This document shows, one piece after another, positions 44,426-53,064 of a DNA stretch of 64,000 bases. The stretch is from contig OZ245039.1 of the NCBI GenBank assembly GCA_965224095.1, forward strand, positions 2,604,001-2,668,000, given 5' to 3'. Position 1 is the stretch's first letter. Every line of letters starts with the position of its first letter. A program made the translations under genes and the position numbers. Below the pieces are notes generated by a model, which was not told the origin of the DNA, made no database searches, and saw nothing but the letters and a program-made list of their open reading frames with translations. The stretch is from JBPEWY01 sp965224095. Its GTDB lineage: Bacteria; Bacteroidota; Bacteroidia; Flavobacteriales; Flavobacteriaceae.

Positions 44426-45601
44426 TTAAATGGGTAAGCGTACGAGTTGTACCTCATCGCCAACACTAATTTTAGTTGTTTTTTCAGGCATATACACCAA
44501 GGCATTGGCCAGGGCAAAAGTTTGTAACATAGCAGAGCTTTGTCCTTCCAGGATTTCCACCTGACCGTCATGAACAATTGATTTTAAAAACTGGGGCCGG
44601 TCTCCTTTTTTAACAAAGCTATTCAGGGCTCTTGCTTTTTTTAAGGGGAGATTGCAATCAGGATCTCCGGATAATCTTTTTAAAGCCGTATATACATATA
44701 TGTAAAAACAACTTAATGCGGCGGCGGGATTTCCCGGTAATGCAAAAATAATACTGCTTTCCTTTCTTCCGAAGTAGAGGGGTTTCCCTGGTTTTTGTTT
44801 CACTTTATAAAACACCTGATGTACTTCCAGTTCGCTTAAGGCACGCCCTACGAAATCGTAATCTCCAACCGAAATCCCTCCGGTGATCAATACCAGATTA
44901 TTTTCTCGAATGGTATGTTGTAGCAACGCTCGCGTATGTTCGTAATGATCAGCCACTTTATGAATGGTGATCTTGTTATATCCTAAGCTATATAAGGCAC
45001 TTTGTAACATGAGTGCATTGCTTTCATATACTTTCCCATAGGGAAGAGATGTTCCGGGGTCGGCTAGTTCATTGCCCGTGGTAACAATGGCAATCGACGG
45101 TTTTTTGTACACCGGTACCCGGGTAATTCCCAGTGAGGCCAGATAACCAATAGCAGCGGGAATAAGCCTGGTACCCTTTGTCAGTGCCACCGCTCCCCTG
45201 GCTACCTGTTCGGCTATGGGGCGAATATTTATATCCTGAGCAGGGATATTACTTAGTACGATAACCTTATCTTCTTTCACTACTTTTTCCTGCATGACTA
45301 CCGCATTCGCAGTATCCGGTACCGGAGCACCCGTAAAAATACGTACGGCTTCCCCGGGACGGAGTACAGGACGATGCCCGTCTCCCGCCTTTACCTCGTC
45401 GATGAGTGAATAGGAAAGAGAATCGTGCAAATGCACTGCATATCCATCCATAGCGGATTGACGGAAGGGAGGCATGTTAATAGGCGACTTTATATCAGCA
45501 GCCAGTGTACACCCCAAAGCAGTATGAAGATCCGTTTCTGTTACCACAGCAGGTTCCACATGTGTTAGTACTAATTTCCGGGCCTCTTCTACGCTGATCA
45601 T
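44426..45601 (-). CDS. moeA: Molybdopterin molybdenumtransferase MoeA
   Basis: 391 aa, full length. 'MPPFRQSAMDGYAVH' (about residues 39-53), 'VRIFTGAPVPDTANAVVMQE' (about 86-105), 'IAIVTTGNELADPGTSLPYG' (about 171-190) and 'VLITGGISVGDYDFVGRALS' (about 237-256) are family signatures. It inserts molybdate into adenylated molybdopterin made by the MogA domain of MoaCB. First gene of the minus-strand Moco operon, divergent from nap. Confidence 0.95.
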   Translation of the reverse strand: MISVEEARKLVLTHVEPAVVTETDLHTALGCTLAADIKSPINMPPFRQSAMDGYAVHLHDSLSYSLIDEVKAGDGHRPVLRPGEAVRIFTGAPVPDTANAVVMQEKVVKEDKVIVLSNIPAQDINIRPIAEQVARGAVALTKGTRLIPAAIGYLASLGITRVPVYKKPSIAIVTTGNELADPGTSLPYGKVYESNALMLQSALYSLGYNKITIHKVADHYEHTRALLQHTIRENNLVLITGGISVGDYDFVGRALSELEVHQVFYKVKQKPGKPLYFGRKESSIIFALPGNPAAALSCFYIYVYTALKRLSGDPDCNLPLKKARALNSFVKKGDRPQFLKSIVHDGQVEILEGQSSAMLQTFALANALVYMPEKTTKISVGDEVQLVRLPI

Positions 45602-45651
45602 AAATGCATTTGATTTTGACTGTTAAAGGTACTCTTTTCGTTATTTCTCAA

Positions 45652-45659
45652 CAAACATA
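45652..45659 (-). promoter_or_regulatory. Predicted -7 box of the Moco operon
   Basis: TATGTTTG on the minus strand matches TAnnTTTG exactly. No TTTG lies 17-23 nt upstream. Instead, a TGACA-N7-TGTCA site is centred about 43 nt upstream of the predicted start (about 45648), the class II position of a Crp/Fnr-type activator. Confidence 0.5.
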
Positions 45660-45682
45660 ACGAGTCGAATTTTCTGTTTTTA

Positions 45683-45699
45683 TGACAAAAATCATGTCA
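45683..45699. promoter_or_regulatory. Candidate Crp/Fnr-family operator between moeA and nap
   Basis: TGACA-AAAATCA-TGTCA is a 17-bp inverted repeat; an alternative reading is ATGA-N6-TCAT at 45682-45695. It resembles Crp/Fnr-family sites such as those of HcpR/Dnr type, but the half-site is not identical. It is about 43 nt from the predicted moeA start and about 40 nt from a weak nap -7 box (GTAATTTG, 45718-45725), so one site could activate both operons. Confidence 0.45.
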
Positions 45700-45748
45700 G
45701 GCTCTTTTGTTTTTTTAGTAATTTGTTACCGAAAAACTACGCTTGCAA

Positions 45749-45985
45749 ATGCCAATTAAAAGTTATCTTGCCCATCCCCTTGATGGAAGAAAAAAAGAAC
45801 TTATTCAAGCACTTAGGGAAATCCCTCAATGCGATGTAATACCTGCTGAAAACCGGGAGGTTTTAATCGTAGTTACCGAGACCGAAAACAAACAGGAAGA
45901 AGAAAATTTAAAAATACAAATGGAAGCCATAGCCAGCCTAAAAATGCTCGCTATGGTTTCTGGTTTTAATACACCTGATAAATAA
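45749..45985 (+). CDS. napD: NapD-like nitrate reductase maturation chaperone
   Basis: 78 aa from ATG 45749; a TTG six bases earlier is unlikely. The ferredoxin-like pattern of NapD is visible: 'MPIKSYLAHPLDGRKKELIQ', 'IPQCDVIPAENREVLIVVTE' (about 26-45) and 'IASLKMLAMVSGFN'. NapD binds the Tat signal of NapA and holds it until the cofactor is loaded. Its position 6 nt before napA supports the call. Confidence 0.85.
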   Translation: MPIKSYLAHPLDGRKKELIQALREIPQCDVIPAENREVLIVVTETENKQEEENLKIQMEAIASLKMLAMVSGFNTPDK

Positions 45986-45991
45986 GAATTT

Positions 45992-48319
45992 ATGTATACT
46001 TCATTGACCAATAGACGAAGTTTTATAAAAAAAATGGCGGTATTGTCGGCTATGACGGCTGCTGCTTCCATGTTCCCGGGAATTATGTTTGCCAAAGAAC
46101 AGGAAGAAGGCCTGCCCGAAGGAGCTAATCTCGACTGGAAAAAAGCACCCTGTCGCTTTTGCGGTGTAGGCTGCGGTGTACTGGTGGGTGTTGAAGCGGG
46201 AAAAGCAGTCGCTGTAAAGGGAGATCCGCAATCTCCTGTAAACAAAGGGTTATGTTGCGTAAAGGGATATCATTCGGTGATGGCCATGTACGGCAAAGAC
46301 CGATTAACCAAACCACTGGTAAAGAAAAATGGAAGGTACGTAGAGACTTCTATGAAGGAGGCTTTGGATTTGGTGGCTTCTAAAATGCAGGAAACCATTA
46401 AAGATCACGGTAAGGATGCTGTTTCTATTTACGGATCGGGTCAATGGACTATTCCCGATGGCTATGTAGCTTCAAAATTATTTAAAGGATGTATAGGGAC
46501 CAATAATGTGGAAGCCAATGCCCGTTTGTGTATGGCCAGTGCGGTAACCGGGTTTTTAACTTCATTCGGAATGGATGAACCCATGGGTTGTTACGAAGAT
46601 ATAGACCATGCCGATGTGTTTATCCTTTGGGGAAATAATATGGCTGAAATGCATCCCGTACTTTTTTCCAGAATGCTGGATCAGCGCTTAAAGCGGGGAG
46701 CTCGTATTATAGACTTTGCCACCCGGACCACTCGTACGAGTACCGCAGCCGATAAATCCATTTTATTCCGCCCTCAGACCGACCTGGCCGTAGCTAATGC
46801 TATTTGTTATGAGATTATAAAGAATGGATGGGTAAATAAATCTTTTGTTGAAAAACACTGTAGCTTCAGTAAGGGGCTTACCAAAATGGGATATGGCCTG
46901 GAAGACAAATACAAGTTTAAAGACAAGCCCGAAAAAATAGATTTTAAGGCTTATAAAAAATTCCTGGAAGATTATACACCGGAGAAAGTGGAGAAAATTT
47001 CCGGAGTGTCTGCCAAAGACATTAAATATATGGCAGCCTACTACGGAGATCCCAACAAAAAAGTAATGTCGTTCTGGTGTATGGGAATGAATCAACACTC
47101 CCGGGGAACCTGGATTAATAATCTGGTGTATAACATCCATTTGTTAACCGGAAAAATATCCACTCCCGGAAACAGCCCGTTTTCTCTTACCGGTCAGCCC
47201 AGCGCCTGTGGAACCGTTCGAGAAGTAGGGACACTTACCCATAAATTACCCCATGGTGTGGTAATGAATAAGAAACATCGGGAATTTGCAGCTAAGATTT
47301 GGGATGTACCGGTGGAAAATATTCCTGATAAACCTTCCTATCATACGGTGGAGATGTTTAGAGCATTAGACCGGGGAGATATTCGCTTTATGTGGATACA
47401 GGTAACCAACCCGATGGTAACCATGCCTAAATTGAAGCGCTACAGAGATGGTGCTAAAAAAGAAGGTCGTTTTATCGTAGTTTCAGATATTTATCCGACC
47501 CCTACCACCGATATTGCCGATGTGATTTTACCATCGGCCATGTGGATAGAGCGCGAAGGAATGTATGGCAATTCGGAACGTCGTACACAACACTTCGAAA
47601 AAATGGTCGACCCTCCCGGGGAAGCGATGAGCGATACCTGGCAGATTGTGGAAGTGGCTCGACGCCTTGGATACCAAAAGCAATTCTATTACAAGGAAGA
47701 AACGCATATTGAAGAAATATATAACGAATATCGCCGCCATCACGAAGGAAAGAAACACAACATGGCCCCCCTGGAAGTCCTGAAGTCACAACCGGGCGCC
47801 ATGTGGCCCTATGTTGATGGAAAGGCTACCCAATGGCGCTTTAATGCCAAGTATGATCCGGCTTGCGATAACGGGGAAGCATTTCACTTTTACGGGAAAC
47901 CCGACGGAAAAGCAGTTATCTGGCAGCGCCCTTATGAACCGGCTGCCGAAGAACCGGATAAGGAATATCCGTTTTGGCTAAATACCGGGCGGGTAGTAGA
48001 ACACTGGCATACGGGATCCATGACCCGAAGAATTCCGGTACTGCACAGGGCAATGCCGCATGCCTATGTTGAACTTAATCCTGATGATGCCAAACGGATG
48101 CAAATACGAACCGGCGATAAAGTAAAACTCACTACACGTCGCGGAGAAATTGTATTGCCGGCATCGGTAAACGAACGGGGTGTGCCCACCCCAAATCAGG
48201 TTTTTGTGCCTTTCTTTGATGAAAATATGCTTATCAATGATATTACACTCGATTCGTTCTGTCCTATTTCGAAAGAACCGGATTATAAAAAATGCGCTGT
48301 TCGTGTTGAAAAAGTATAA
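45992..48319 (+). CDS. napA: Periplasmic nitrate reductase catalytic subunit NapA
   Basis: 775 aa. Tat signal 'TNRRSFIKKMAVLSAMTAAA' (residues 6-25), then the [4Fe-4S] motif 'CRFCGVGC' (Cys54, 57, 61) with the fourth Cys near 88. The molybdenum ligand is the Cys in 'NARLCMASAV' (near 179). C-terminal motifs 'LNTGRVVEHWHTGSMTRRIP' (about 661-680) and 'FVPFFDENMLINDITLD' are NapA-type. It reduces nitrate to nitrite with bis-MGD. It would receive cofactor from the divergent Moco operon and electrons from the downstream cytochromes. Confidence 0.96.
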   Translation: MYTSLTNRRSFIKKMAVLSAMTAAASMFPGIMFAKEQEEGLPEGANLDWKKAPCRFCGVGCGVLVGVEAGKAVAVKGDPQSPVNKGLCCVKGYHSVMAMYGKDRLTKPLVKKNGRYVETSMKEALDLVASKMQETIKDHGKDAVSIYGSGQWTIPDGYVASKLFKGCIGTNNVEANARLCMASAVTGFLTSFGMDEPMGCYEDIDHADVFILWGNNMAEMHPVLFSRMLDQRLKRGARIIDFATRTTRTSTAADKSILFRPQTDLAVANAICYEIIKNGWVNKSFVEKHCSFSKGLTKMGYGLEDKYKFKDKPEKIDFKAYKKFLEDYTPEKVEKISGVSAKDIKYMAAYYGDPNKKVMSFWCMGMNQHSRGTWINNLVYNIHLLTGKISTPGNSPFSLTGQPSACGTVREVGTLTHKLPHGVVMNKKHREFAAKIWDVPVENIPDKPSYHTVEMFRALDRGDIRFMWIQVTNPMVTMPKLKRYRDGAKKEGRFIVVSDIYPTPTTDIADVILPSAMWIEREGMYGNSERRTQHFEKMVDPPGEAMSDTWQIVEVARRLGYQKQFYYKEETHIEEIYNEYRRHHEGKKHNMAPLEVLKSQPGAMWPYVDGKATQWRFNAKYDPACDNGEAFHFYGKPDGKAVIWQRPYEPAAEEPDKEYPFWLNTGRVVEHWHTGSMTRRIPVLHRAMPHAYVELNPDDAKRMQIRTGDKVKLTTRRGEIVLPASVNERGVPTPNQVFVPFFDENMLINDITLDSFCPISKEPDYKKCAVRVEKV

Positions 48320-48322
48320 GGA

Positions 48323-49006
48323 ATGAAACGACTTGGAATCATATCGCTATTTGTACTGTTGTTTATCGCTTTTATAGCGATATGGAATTACAGTTACTAT
48401 TCGGGCTTAAAAGAGGCTTATATACCTATAGAAAACAATCATCCTGTTCCGGTAATTCCTTCCGAAACCGGAGTTTTTGAACGAGCGGAATTTGCCTTGG
48501 ATTATATAGACATGCCGGTTGATGAAAAATATCAACGTTCGTTAGCTGCCTACTATAAAAACAGGGCTTACTCGGGAGCACCACCCAGTATTCCACATCC
48601 GGTAAAAGAAGAGATGAGTATGGGAGGTAACAGCTGTCTGCAATGCCATCAGAACGGCGGGTTTGTGGAAAAATTTGATGCTTATGCACCGGTAGCTCCA
48701 CATCCGGAAATGATAAATTGCCGTCAGTGCCATGTAGCCGAATTAACCCGTACTACTTTTAAAGAAACTAATTTTTCCGGGTTTATTGCTCCGATTACGG
48801 GGGTAAATAATGCCTTACCGGGAAGTCCTCCGGTAATTCCGCATCAGATACAAATGCGTGAAAACTGCTTGTCCTGCCATGCAGGGCCCAGTGCCCCGAA
48901 GGAGATACGGGTAAGCCATCCGGAACGAATTAACTGCAGGCAATGCCATGTGCCGAATAATACAACGAATGCCGAATTTGGAACCTTTACAAGAGCGACA
49001 CAATGA
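48323..49006 (+). CDS. napB: NapB-type cytochrome c subunit with two tandem diheme modules (four CxxCH)
   Basis: 227 aa; classical NapB is about 150 aa with two hemes. An N-terminal membrane segment (about 4-24) may be uncleaved. Four heme motifs are present: CLQCH (about 105), CRQCH (about 134), CLSCH (about 183) and CRQCH (about 206). The two halves repeat each other: 'GAPPSIPHPVKEE' then CLQCH then 'HPEMINCRQCHV' versus 'GSPPVIPHQIQMRE' then CLSCH then 'HPERINCRQCHV'. The protein therefore looks like an internal duplication of NapB. It passes electrons to NapA. The stop overlaps the next start by 4 nt. Confidence 0.9.
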   Translation: MKRLGIISLFVLLFIAFIAIWNYSYYSGLKEAYIPIENNHPVPVIPSETGVFERAEFALDYIDMPVDEKYQRSLAAYYKNRAYSGAPPSIPHPVKEEMSMGGNSCLQCHQNGGFVEKFDAYAPVAPHPEMINCRQCHVAELTRTTFKETNFSGFIAPITGVNNALPGSPPVIPHQIQMRENCLSCHAGPSAPKEIRVSHPERINCRQCHVPNNTTNAEFGTFTRATQ

Positions 49007-49641
49007 TGGTACTAAAACAATATAGAAATCCCGTACTCCCTTTCCTTTTAGTGGCCGGGCTGCTGTTGGTTTCCTGTAAGCATAAGGAGAGCGAATACCA
49101 CAGTTTGAATGAGAAAATAGAAGCGGAAAGCAAACATTACAATGGTATTTCCATTTCATCGGAGGAATTGCTGGAAGGCCTGGCAACGGTAGAGGTAACC
49201 CTGGATCCGCATAATTTTCTTATCCCAGAACGGAAAAGTAAAATGAAATCGTTTGCCTGTACGGAATGCCATTCCAAGCCGGTTGCGGATTTGAAAAACA
49301 CCAGTGAAGGTAAGCGGGCGCATTGGGATATAGAACTAAATCACGCCGATGCCAATACGATGAATTGTGCTACCTGCCACGACGGGAATGATATGGATAA
49401 CCTGAAGAGTCTTACAGGGAATTCCATAGATTTTAATCATAGCTACTTGCAGTGCAGCCAGTGTCATGATAAACAATTCGAAGACTGGAAGGGAGGTGCA
49501 CATGGCAAGAAACTGGAGGGCTGGGCTCCGCCAAGAGCTTCCATGACCTGTGTAAACTGTCATAACCCGCACGATCCGAGTTTTGAAACCCGGTGGCCGG
49601 CACGGTTTAATACACAAATGCTCAAGGAACGCGAGGAATGA
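49003..49641 (+). CDS. Tetraheme cytochrome c lipoprotein of the nap operon
   Basis: 212 aa. A signal peptide with lipobox 'LLVSCK' (Cys about residue 25) anchors it to a membrane. Four CxxCH motifs: CTECH (about 86), CATCH (about 125), CSQCH (about 152) and CVNCH (about 186). It probably relays electrons between the Fe-S protein/NrfD quinol oxidase and NapB, a role played elsewhere by NapC-type cytochromes. It is coupled to napB by a 4-nt overlap. Not a NapC/NirT homologue by sequence pattern. Confidence 0.85.
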   Translation: MMVLKQYRNPVLPFLLVAGLLLVSCKHKESEYHSLNEKIEAESKHYNGISISSEELLEGLATVEVTLDPHNFLIPERKSKMKSFACTECHSKPVADLKNTSEGKRAHWDIELNHADANTMNCATCHDGNDMDNLKSLTGNSIDFNHSYLQCSQCHDKQFEDWKGGAHGKKLEGWAPPRASMTCVNCHNPHDPSFETRWPARFNTQMLKEREE

Positions 49642-49679
49642 TACGGGTTATAATATGTATAAAGCGATAATTTATAGGT

Positions 49680-50753
49680 ATGAGTTCAAAAAAATGGTTT
49701 TCATTAAATCTCGGTAGCAGAAGCCCACAGCAGGAACATTCCTGTAATTGTGGAAATCCTTCGGGAGGGTGCAGTACTGCAGGAGATGCTATAGGCGAAG
49801 AACGGAATAAAGATGGTTTTGATCAGGTATTCGATGTAAAAATGAATCGCCGTACCGCCTTTAAGCAGCTTACAGCCAGTTTAATGATAGGCGCTGGAGC
49901 GGTTAGCACTTCCTGTAGTGTATTAGCCGATGACGAGGCCAAAGAAAAAGCGCAGATAGATTGGGAAGAGCAGTTTAAAGGAAATTACAAGCTCATGACC
50001 GATGAAGAGAAAAAAGCAACGGTAGATCGCCTGGTAAGATCGTACCAGATACGCACGGGAAAGACCCTAAATATGTCGTCTAAGAATGCGGAAAAAGACG
50101 TATTGTTCGGTTATGCATTTAATATATCGAAATGCCGTGGCTATATGGATTGTGTGAGTGCCTGCGTTGAAGAAAATAATCAGGACCGCAATTCGCAAAT
50201 GCAATATATCCGTATTCATGAAATGAAAGACGGAAAGGGGTTTAACTTTAATGAGGCAGATGATAATTATTATCACGAAGTACCGGCCGAGGGTCATTTT
50301 TATATGGGAACACAGTGTTTTCACTGCGATAACCCTCCCTGTGTGGATGTTTGCCCGGTACAGGCTACCTGGAGAGAAGAAGACGGCCTGGTAGTAGTGG
50401 ACTATGACTGGTGTGTGGGATGCAGGTATTGTATGGCTGCCTGCCCGTACGACGGCAGACGTTTTAACTGGAGCACTCCCGAGGTGCCGGAAGCTGAAGT
50501 AAATAAAAATCAACATTATTTGGGGAATAGAATGCGCAAAAAAGGAGTGATGGAAAAATGTACGTTTTGCGTACAGCGCTCCCGGGCCGGAAAAAATCCG
50601 GCTTGCGTTGAAGCATGCCCCACGGGAGCCAGAATATTTGGGAATTTACTGGATCCGGACAGCACCATTCGGTGGGTATTGGAAAACAAAAAAGTATTCA
50701 GATTAAAAGAAGATCTGGGAACAGAACCCAAGTTCTGGTATTTTATGGATTAA
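49680..50753 (+). CDS. Tat-exported 4Fe-4S ferredoxin-type subunit (NrfC/HybA/NapG-like) with extended N-terminus
   Basis: 357 aa. Ferredoxin motifs: 'KCRGYMDCVSACVEENN' (about residues 152-168), 'CFHCDNPPCVDVCPV' (about 217-231), 'CVGCRYCMAACPYDG' (about 249-263) and 'CTFCVQRSRAGKNPACVEAC' (about 297-316), consistent with several [4Fe-4S] clusters. The twin-arginine motif 'MNRRTAFKQLTASLMIGAGA' lies at residues 55-74, after a 54-residue Cys-bearing extension starting 'MSSKKWFSLNLG'. This recalls the extended Tat domain described for Bacteroidetes Mo/Fe-S proteins. ATG 49842 is an alternative start. It is the partner of the NrfD-like protein. Confidence 0.88.
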   Translation: MSSKKWFSLNLGSRSPQQEHSCNCGNPSGGCSTAGDAIGEERNKDGFDQVFDVKMNRRTAFKQLTASLMIGAGAVSTSCSVLADDEAKEKAQIDWEEQFKGNYKLMTDEEKKATVDRLVRSYQIRTGKTLNMSSKNAEKDVLFGYAFNISKCRGYMDCVSACVEENNQDRNSQMQYIRIHEMKDGKGFNFNEADDNYYHEVPAEGHFYMGTQCFHCDNPPCVDVCPVQATWREEDGLVVVDYDWCVGCRYCMAACPYDGRRFNWSTPEVPEAEVNKNQHYLGNRMRKKGVMEKCTFCVQRSRAGKNPACVEACPTGARIFGNLLDPDSTIRWVLENKKVFRLKEDLGTEPKFWYFMD

Positions 50754-50756
50754 AGT

Positions 50757-50860
50757 ATTGTGTGAGGGATTGACGCGGTATCCTTTTTTGCAAAAAAAGA
50801 TAAAGCGGAAAGCCCGGCCCGAAGGATGAGGGCACACCAAAAAAAAGAGCGTTTTTACAG
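50757..50860 (+). repeat. GC-rich dispersed repeat-like element within the nap operon
   Basis: It carries nested hairpins: CTTTTTT/AAAAAAG near 50783-50799 and GCCC/GGGC near 50812-50832, with AAAGCCCGGCCCGAAGGATG in between. Similar GCCCGGCCCGAAGGATGAGGG-like sequences are frequent between genes of Bacteroidetes (recall, not searched). It separates the Fe-S subunit from nrfD by 116 nt and could weaken or process the transcript. Confidence 0.55.
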
Positions 50861-50869
50861 CGAAATAAT

Positions 50870-52093
50870 ATGAGACGACTTAAGGTTTTTAAGAGTTTGG
50901 TTTTAGATAGTTTAGATACGATTACCCACGGATCTAAAAAGTACCATATCTGGATGGCATTCCTGACCTTTGTAATGTTGATAGGAATGTATTGCTATTC
51001 CATTCAGATAGAGCATGGATTAAGTGTAACCGGAATGACCGACCGGGTGAGCTGGGGTTTGTATATTTCCAATTTCACCTTTCTGGTAGGAGTGGCCGCT
51101 GCGGCTGTTATGCTGGTAATGCCCACCTATGTATTAAAGGATATCGATTTTAAGCAAGCCGTACTAATTGGTGAAGGGCTGGCGGTTGCCGCACTGATTA
51201 TGTGTCTGGCGTTTGTAGTAGCCGATATGGGAGGGCCATCGGTTTTATGGCATATGATTCCCGGTATAGGCGTTTTTAACTTTCCCGATTCTATGCTCAC
51301 CTGGGATGTAATTGTACTGAACGGATATCTTTTCCTCAATATTACCATTCCGTTTTATATACTTTTTAAGCATTATCAGGGCAAAAAAGCCAATACCAGA
51401 ATTTACATTCCGGGGGTGCTGTTATCTGTATTCTGGGCAGTGGCTATTCACCTGGTTACGGCATTCCTGTATCAGGGCTTACAGGCCCGACCCTTCTGGA
51501 ATAACGCATTGCTTGGTCCCCGTTTTCTGGCTTCGGCCTTTGCAGCGGGTCCAGCCCTGATTATATTAGTTCTTGCCATTATTAGAACATTTACCAATTT
51601 TAAGATTGAAGATCAAACCATTAAGAAAATAGGAATGGTGGTTACCGTGGCGGCACAGATTAATCTGATCATGTTGATCTCTGAACTGTTTAAGGAATTT
51701 TACGCCCCTACACATCACAGTGAAAGTGCCTACTACTTATTTTTCGGATTGCATGGTAAAAAGGCCTTACTGCCGTGGATATGGACTGCTATTTCATTAA
51801 ATGTAATAGCTACCGTGATGCTTACCTTTCACAAAATCCGCAACAATCTGAATATGTTATACTTTGCCTGTTTTATTTTGTTTGTAGGGATATGGATTGA
51901 AAAAGGGTTTGGATTAATTGTTCCCGGATTTATTCCGGGTCCGTATGGTAAAATAGCCGAATATACTCCCACCGGGGTAGAAATAGGGGTGACCCTGGGT
52001 ATATGGGCGCTCGGTGCTTTTGTGTTTACTATTCTTGCCAAAACAGCTATCAAAATTGAAACCGGTACTTTAAGGTTTAAGAAAAAGAATTAA
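50870..52093 (+). CDS. NrfD-type integral membrane quinol dehydrogenase subunit
   Basis: 407 aa with about ten membrane segments, the PSR/NrfD family. Typical features are 'GLSVTGMTDRVSWGLYISNF' (about residues 47-66), 'ADMGGPSVLWHMIPG' (about 117-131) and 'RPFWNNALLGPRFLASAFAA' (about 209-228). It oxidises menaquinol and passes electrons to the upstream Fe-S protein, and from there to the cytochromes and NapA. It stands in for NapC or NapGH, neither of which is seen. Last clear gene of the nap operon. Confidence 0.92.
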   Translation: MRRLKVFKSLVLDSLDTITHGSKKYHIWMAFLTFVMLIGMYCYSIQIEHGLSVTGMTDRVSWGLYISNFTFLVGVAAAAVMLVMPTYVLKDIDFKQAVLIGEGLAVAALIMCLAFVVADMGGPSVLWHMIPGIGVFNFPDSMLTWDVIVLNGYLFLNITIPFYILFKHYQGKKANTRIYIPGVLLSVFWAVAIHLVTAFLYQGLQARPFWNNALLGPRFLASAFAAGPALIILVLAIIRTFTNFKIEDQTIKKIGMVVTVAAQINLIMLISELFKEFYAPTHHSESAYYLFFGLHGKKALLPWIWTAISLNVIATVMLTFHKIRNNLNMLYFACFILFVGIWIEKGFGLIVPGFIPGPYGKIAEYTPTGVEIGVTLGIWALGAFVFTILAKTAIKIETGTLRFKKKN

Positions 52094-52167
52094 AATTTAC
52101 TAAGCTGCTATTTCTGTATTTTCGCTGCTAATTTTCTATATTGGGCCGTACTAATTTTTTATGTAAT

Positions 52168-53058
52168 ATGACCTTATTATTAATGGCCGCCGGAAGTGGC
52201 AGCCGCTATGGAAAACTTAAACAATTTGACGCACTTGGCCCCAAAGAGGAATTCCTGATGGAGTTTAGTATTTACGATGCTATTCAGAAAGGATGTAAAC
52301 ATGTGGTGGTAATTACAAGAGCGGAACGACAGGATTTTTTAAATAATTATCTAACCGGGCGCCTGCCGGCGGAAATCCAATTGGATGTGGTGGTGCAGGA
52401 TATTAACGATTTGCCTTCAGGAGTTACGGTAACTACCCAAAGAACAAAACCGTGGGGAACGGCGCATGCGGTTTGGTCGGCCAGAAATGTGGTAAATGAC
52501 GATTTTCTGGTAATCAATGCAGACGACTATTACGGAAGCAGAGCCTTTGAAGCCGCGGCAGACTTTGTACGCGATTATAAGGACCCGGCTTCGTTTGCCA
52601 TGGTGGGATATGAATTAAAGGATACCCTGTCAGAACACGGAAGCGTGTCCAGAGGAGTTTGTAAAACCGAAGACGGAAACCTCCTGGGAATTAAAGAATA
52701 TACGAAGATTGAAAAAACCGGAGATAGTATTACCGATCACGATAGCGGAAAGCAATTGAATGAAAACACCTTGGTTTCAATGAACTGCTGGGTGTGTACA
52801 CCGAAGATTTTCGATTATATAGAACAGGATTTCCGGTCTTTTTTAAAAGATGAGGAACAACTGGAAAAAGGAGAACTGTATTTGCCTTTTGTCATAGCAC
52901 AAATGCTGGAAGAGAACGAAATACGCGTGTCTGTGTTAGATGCCAAGAGTTCCTGGTTTGGGGTAACCTATTATCCGGATAAGGAAGAAGCGGTTAACGA
53001 ACTTGACCGACTAACGGAATCAGGAGCATATCCTTCTCCACTTTGGAGCGATTGCTAA
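52168..53058 (+). CDS. Sugar-phosphate nucleotidyltransferase-like protein
   Basis: 296 aa from ATG 52168; a TTG nine codons earlier is unlikely. The NTP-transferase loop 'LLLMAAGSGSRYGKLKQFDA' (about residues 3-22) and 'FLVINADDYYGSRAFEAAAD' (about 113-132) are intact. It probably joins a nucleotide to a sugar-1-phosphate. The kinase-like gene 6 nt downstream could make that sugar-1-phosphate. The sugar is unknown. Confidence 0.85.
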   Translation: MTLLLMAAGSGSRYGKLKQFDALGPKEEFLMEFSIYDAIQKGCKHVVVITRAERQDFLNNYLTGRLPAEIQLDVVVQDINDLPSGVTVTTQRTKPWGTAHAVWSARNVVNDDFLVINADDYYGSRAFEAAADFVRDYKDPASFAMVGYELKDTLSEHGSVSRGVCKTEDGNLLGIKEYTKIEKTGDSITDHDSGKQLNENTLVSMNCWVCTPKIFDYIEQDFRSFLKDEEQLEKGELYLPFVIAQMLEENEIRVSVLDAKSSWFGVTYYPDKEEAVNELDRLTESGAYPSPLWSDC

Positions 53059-53064
53059 TTTGTT

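Noticed and set aside
44416..44577. N-terminal extension of the ModE-type protein into moeA
   Set aside because: The extra 54 residues overlap the end of moeA in another frame and do not look like a protein domain; ATG 44415 gives the normal ModE HTH start.
52141..52167. Upstream TTG start of the nucleotidyltransferase
   Set aside because: The NTP-transferase loop requires the start at ATG 52168; the upstream nine codons add nothing conserved.
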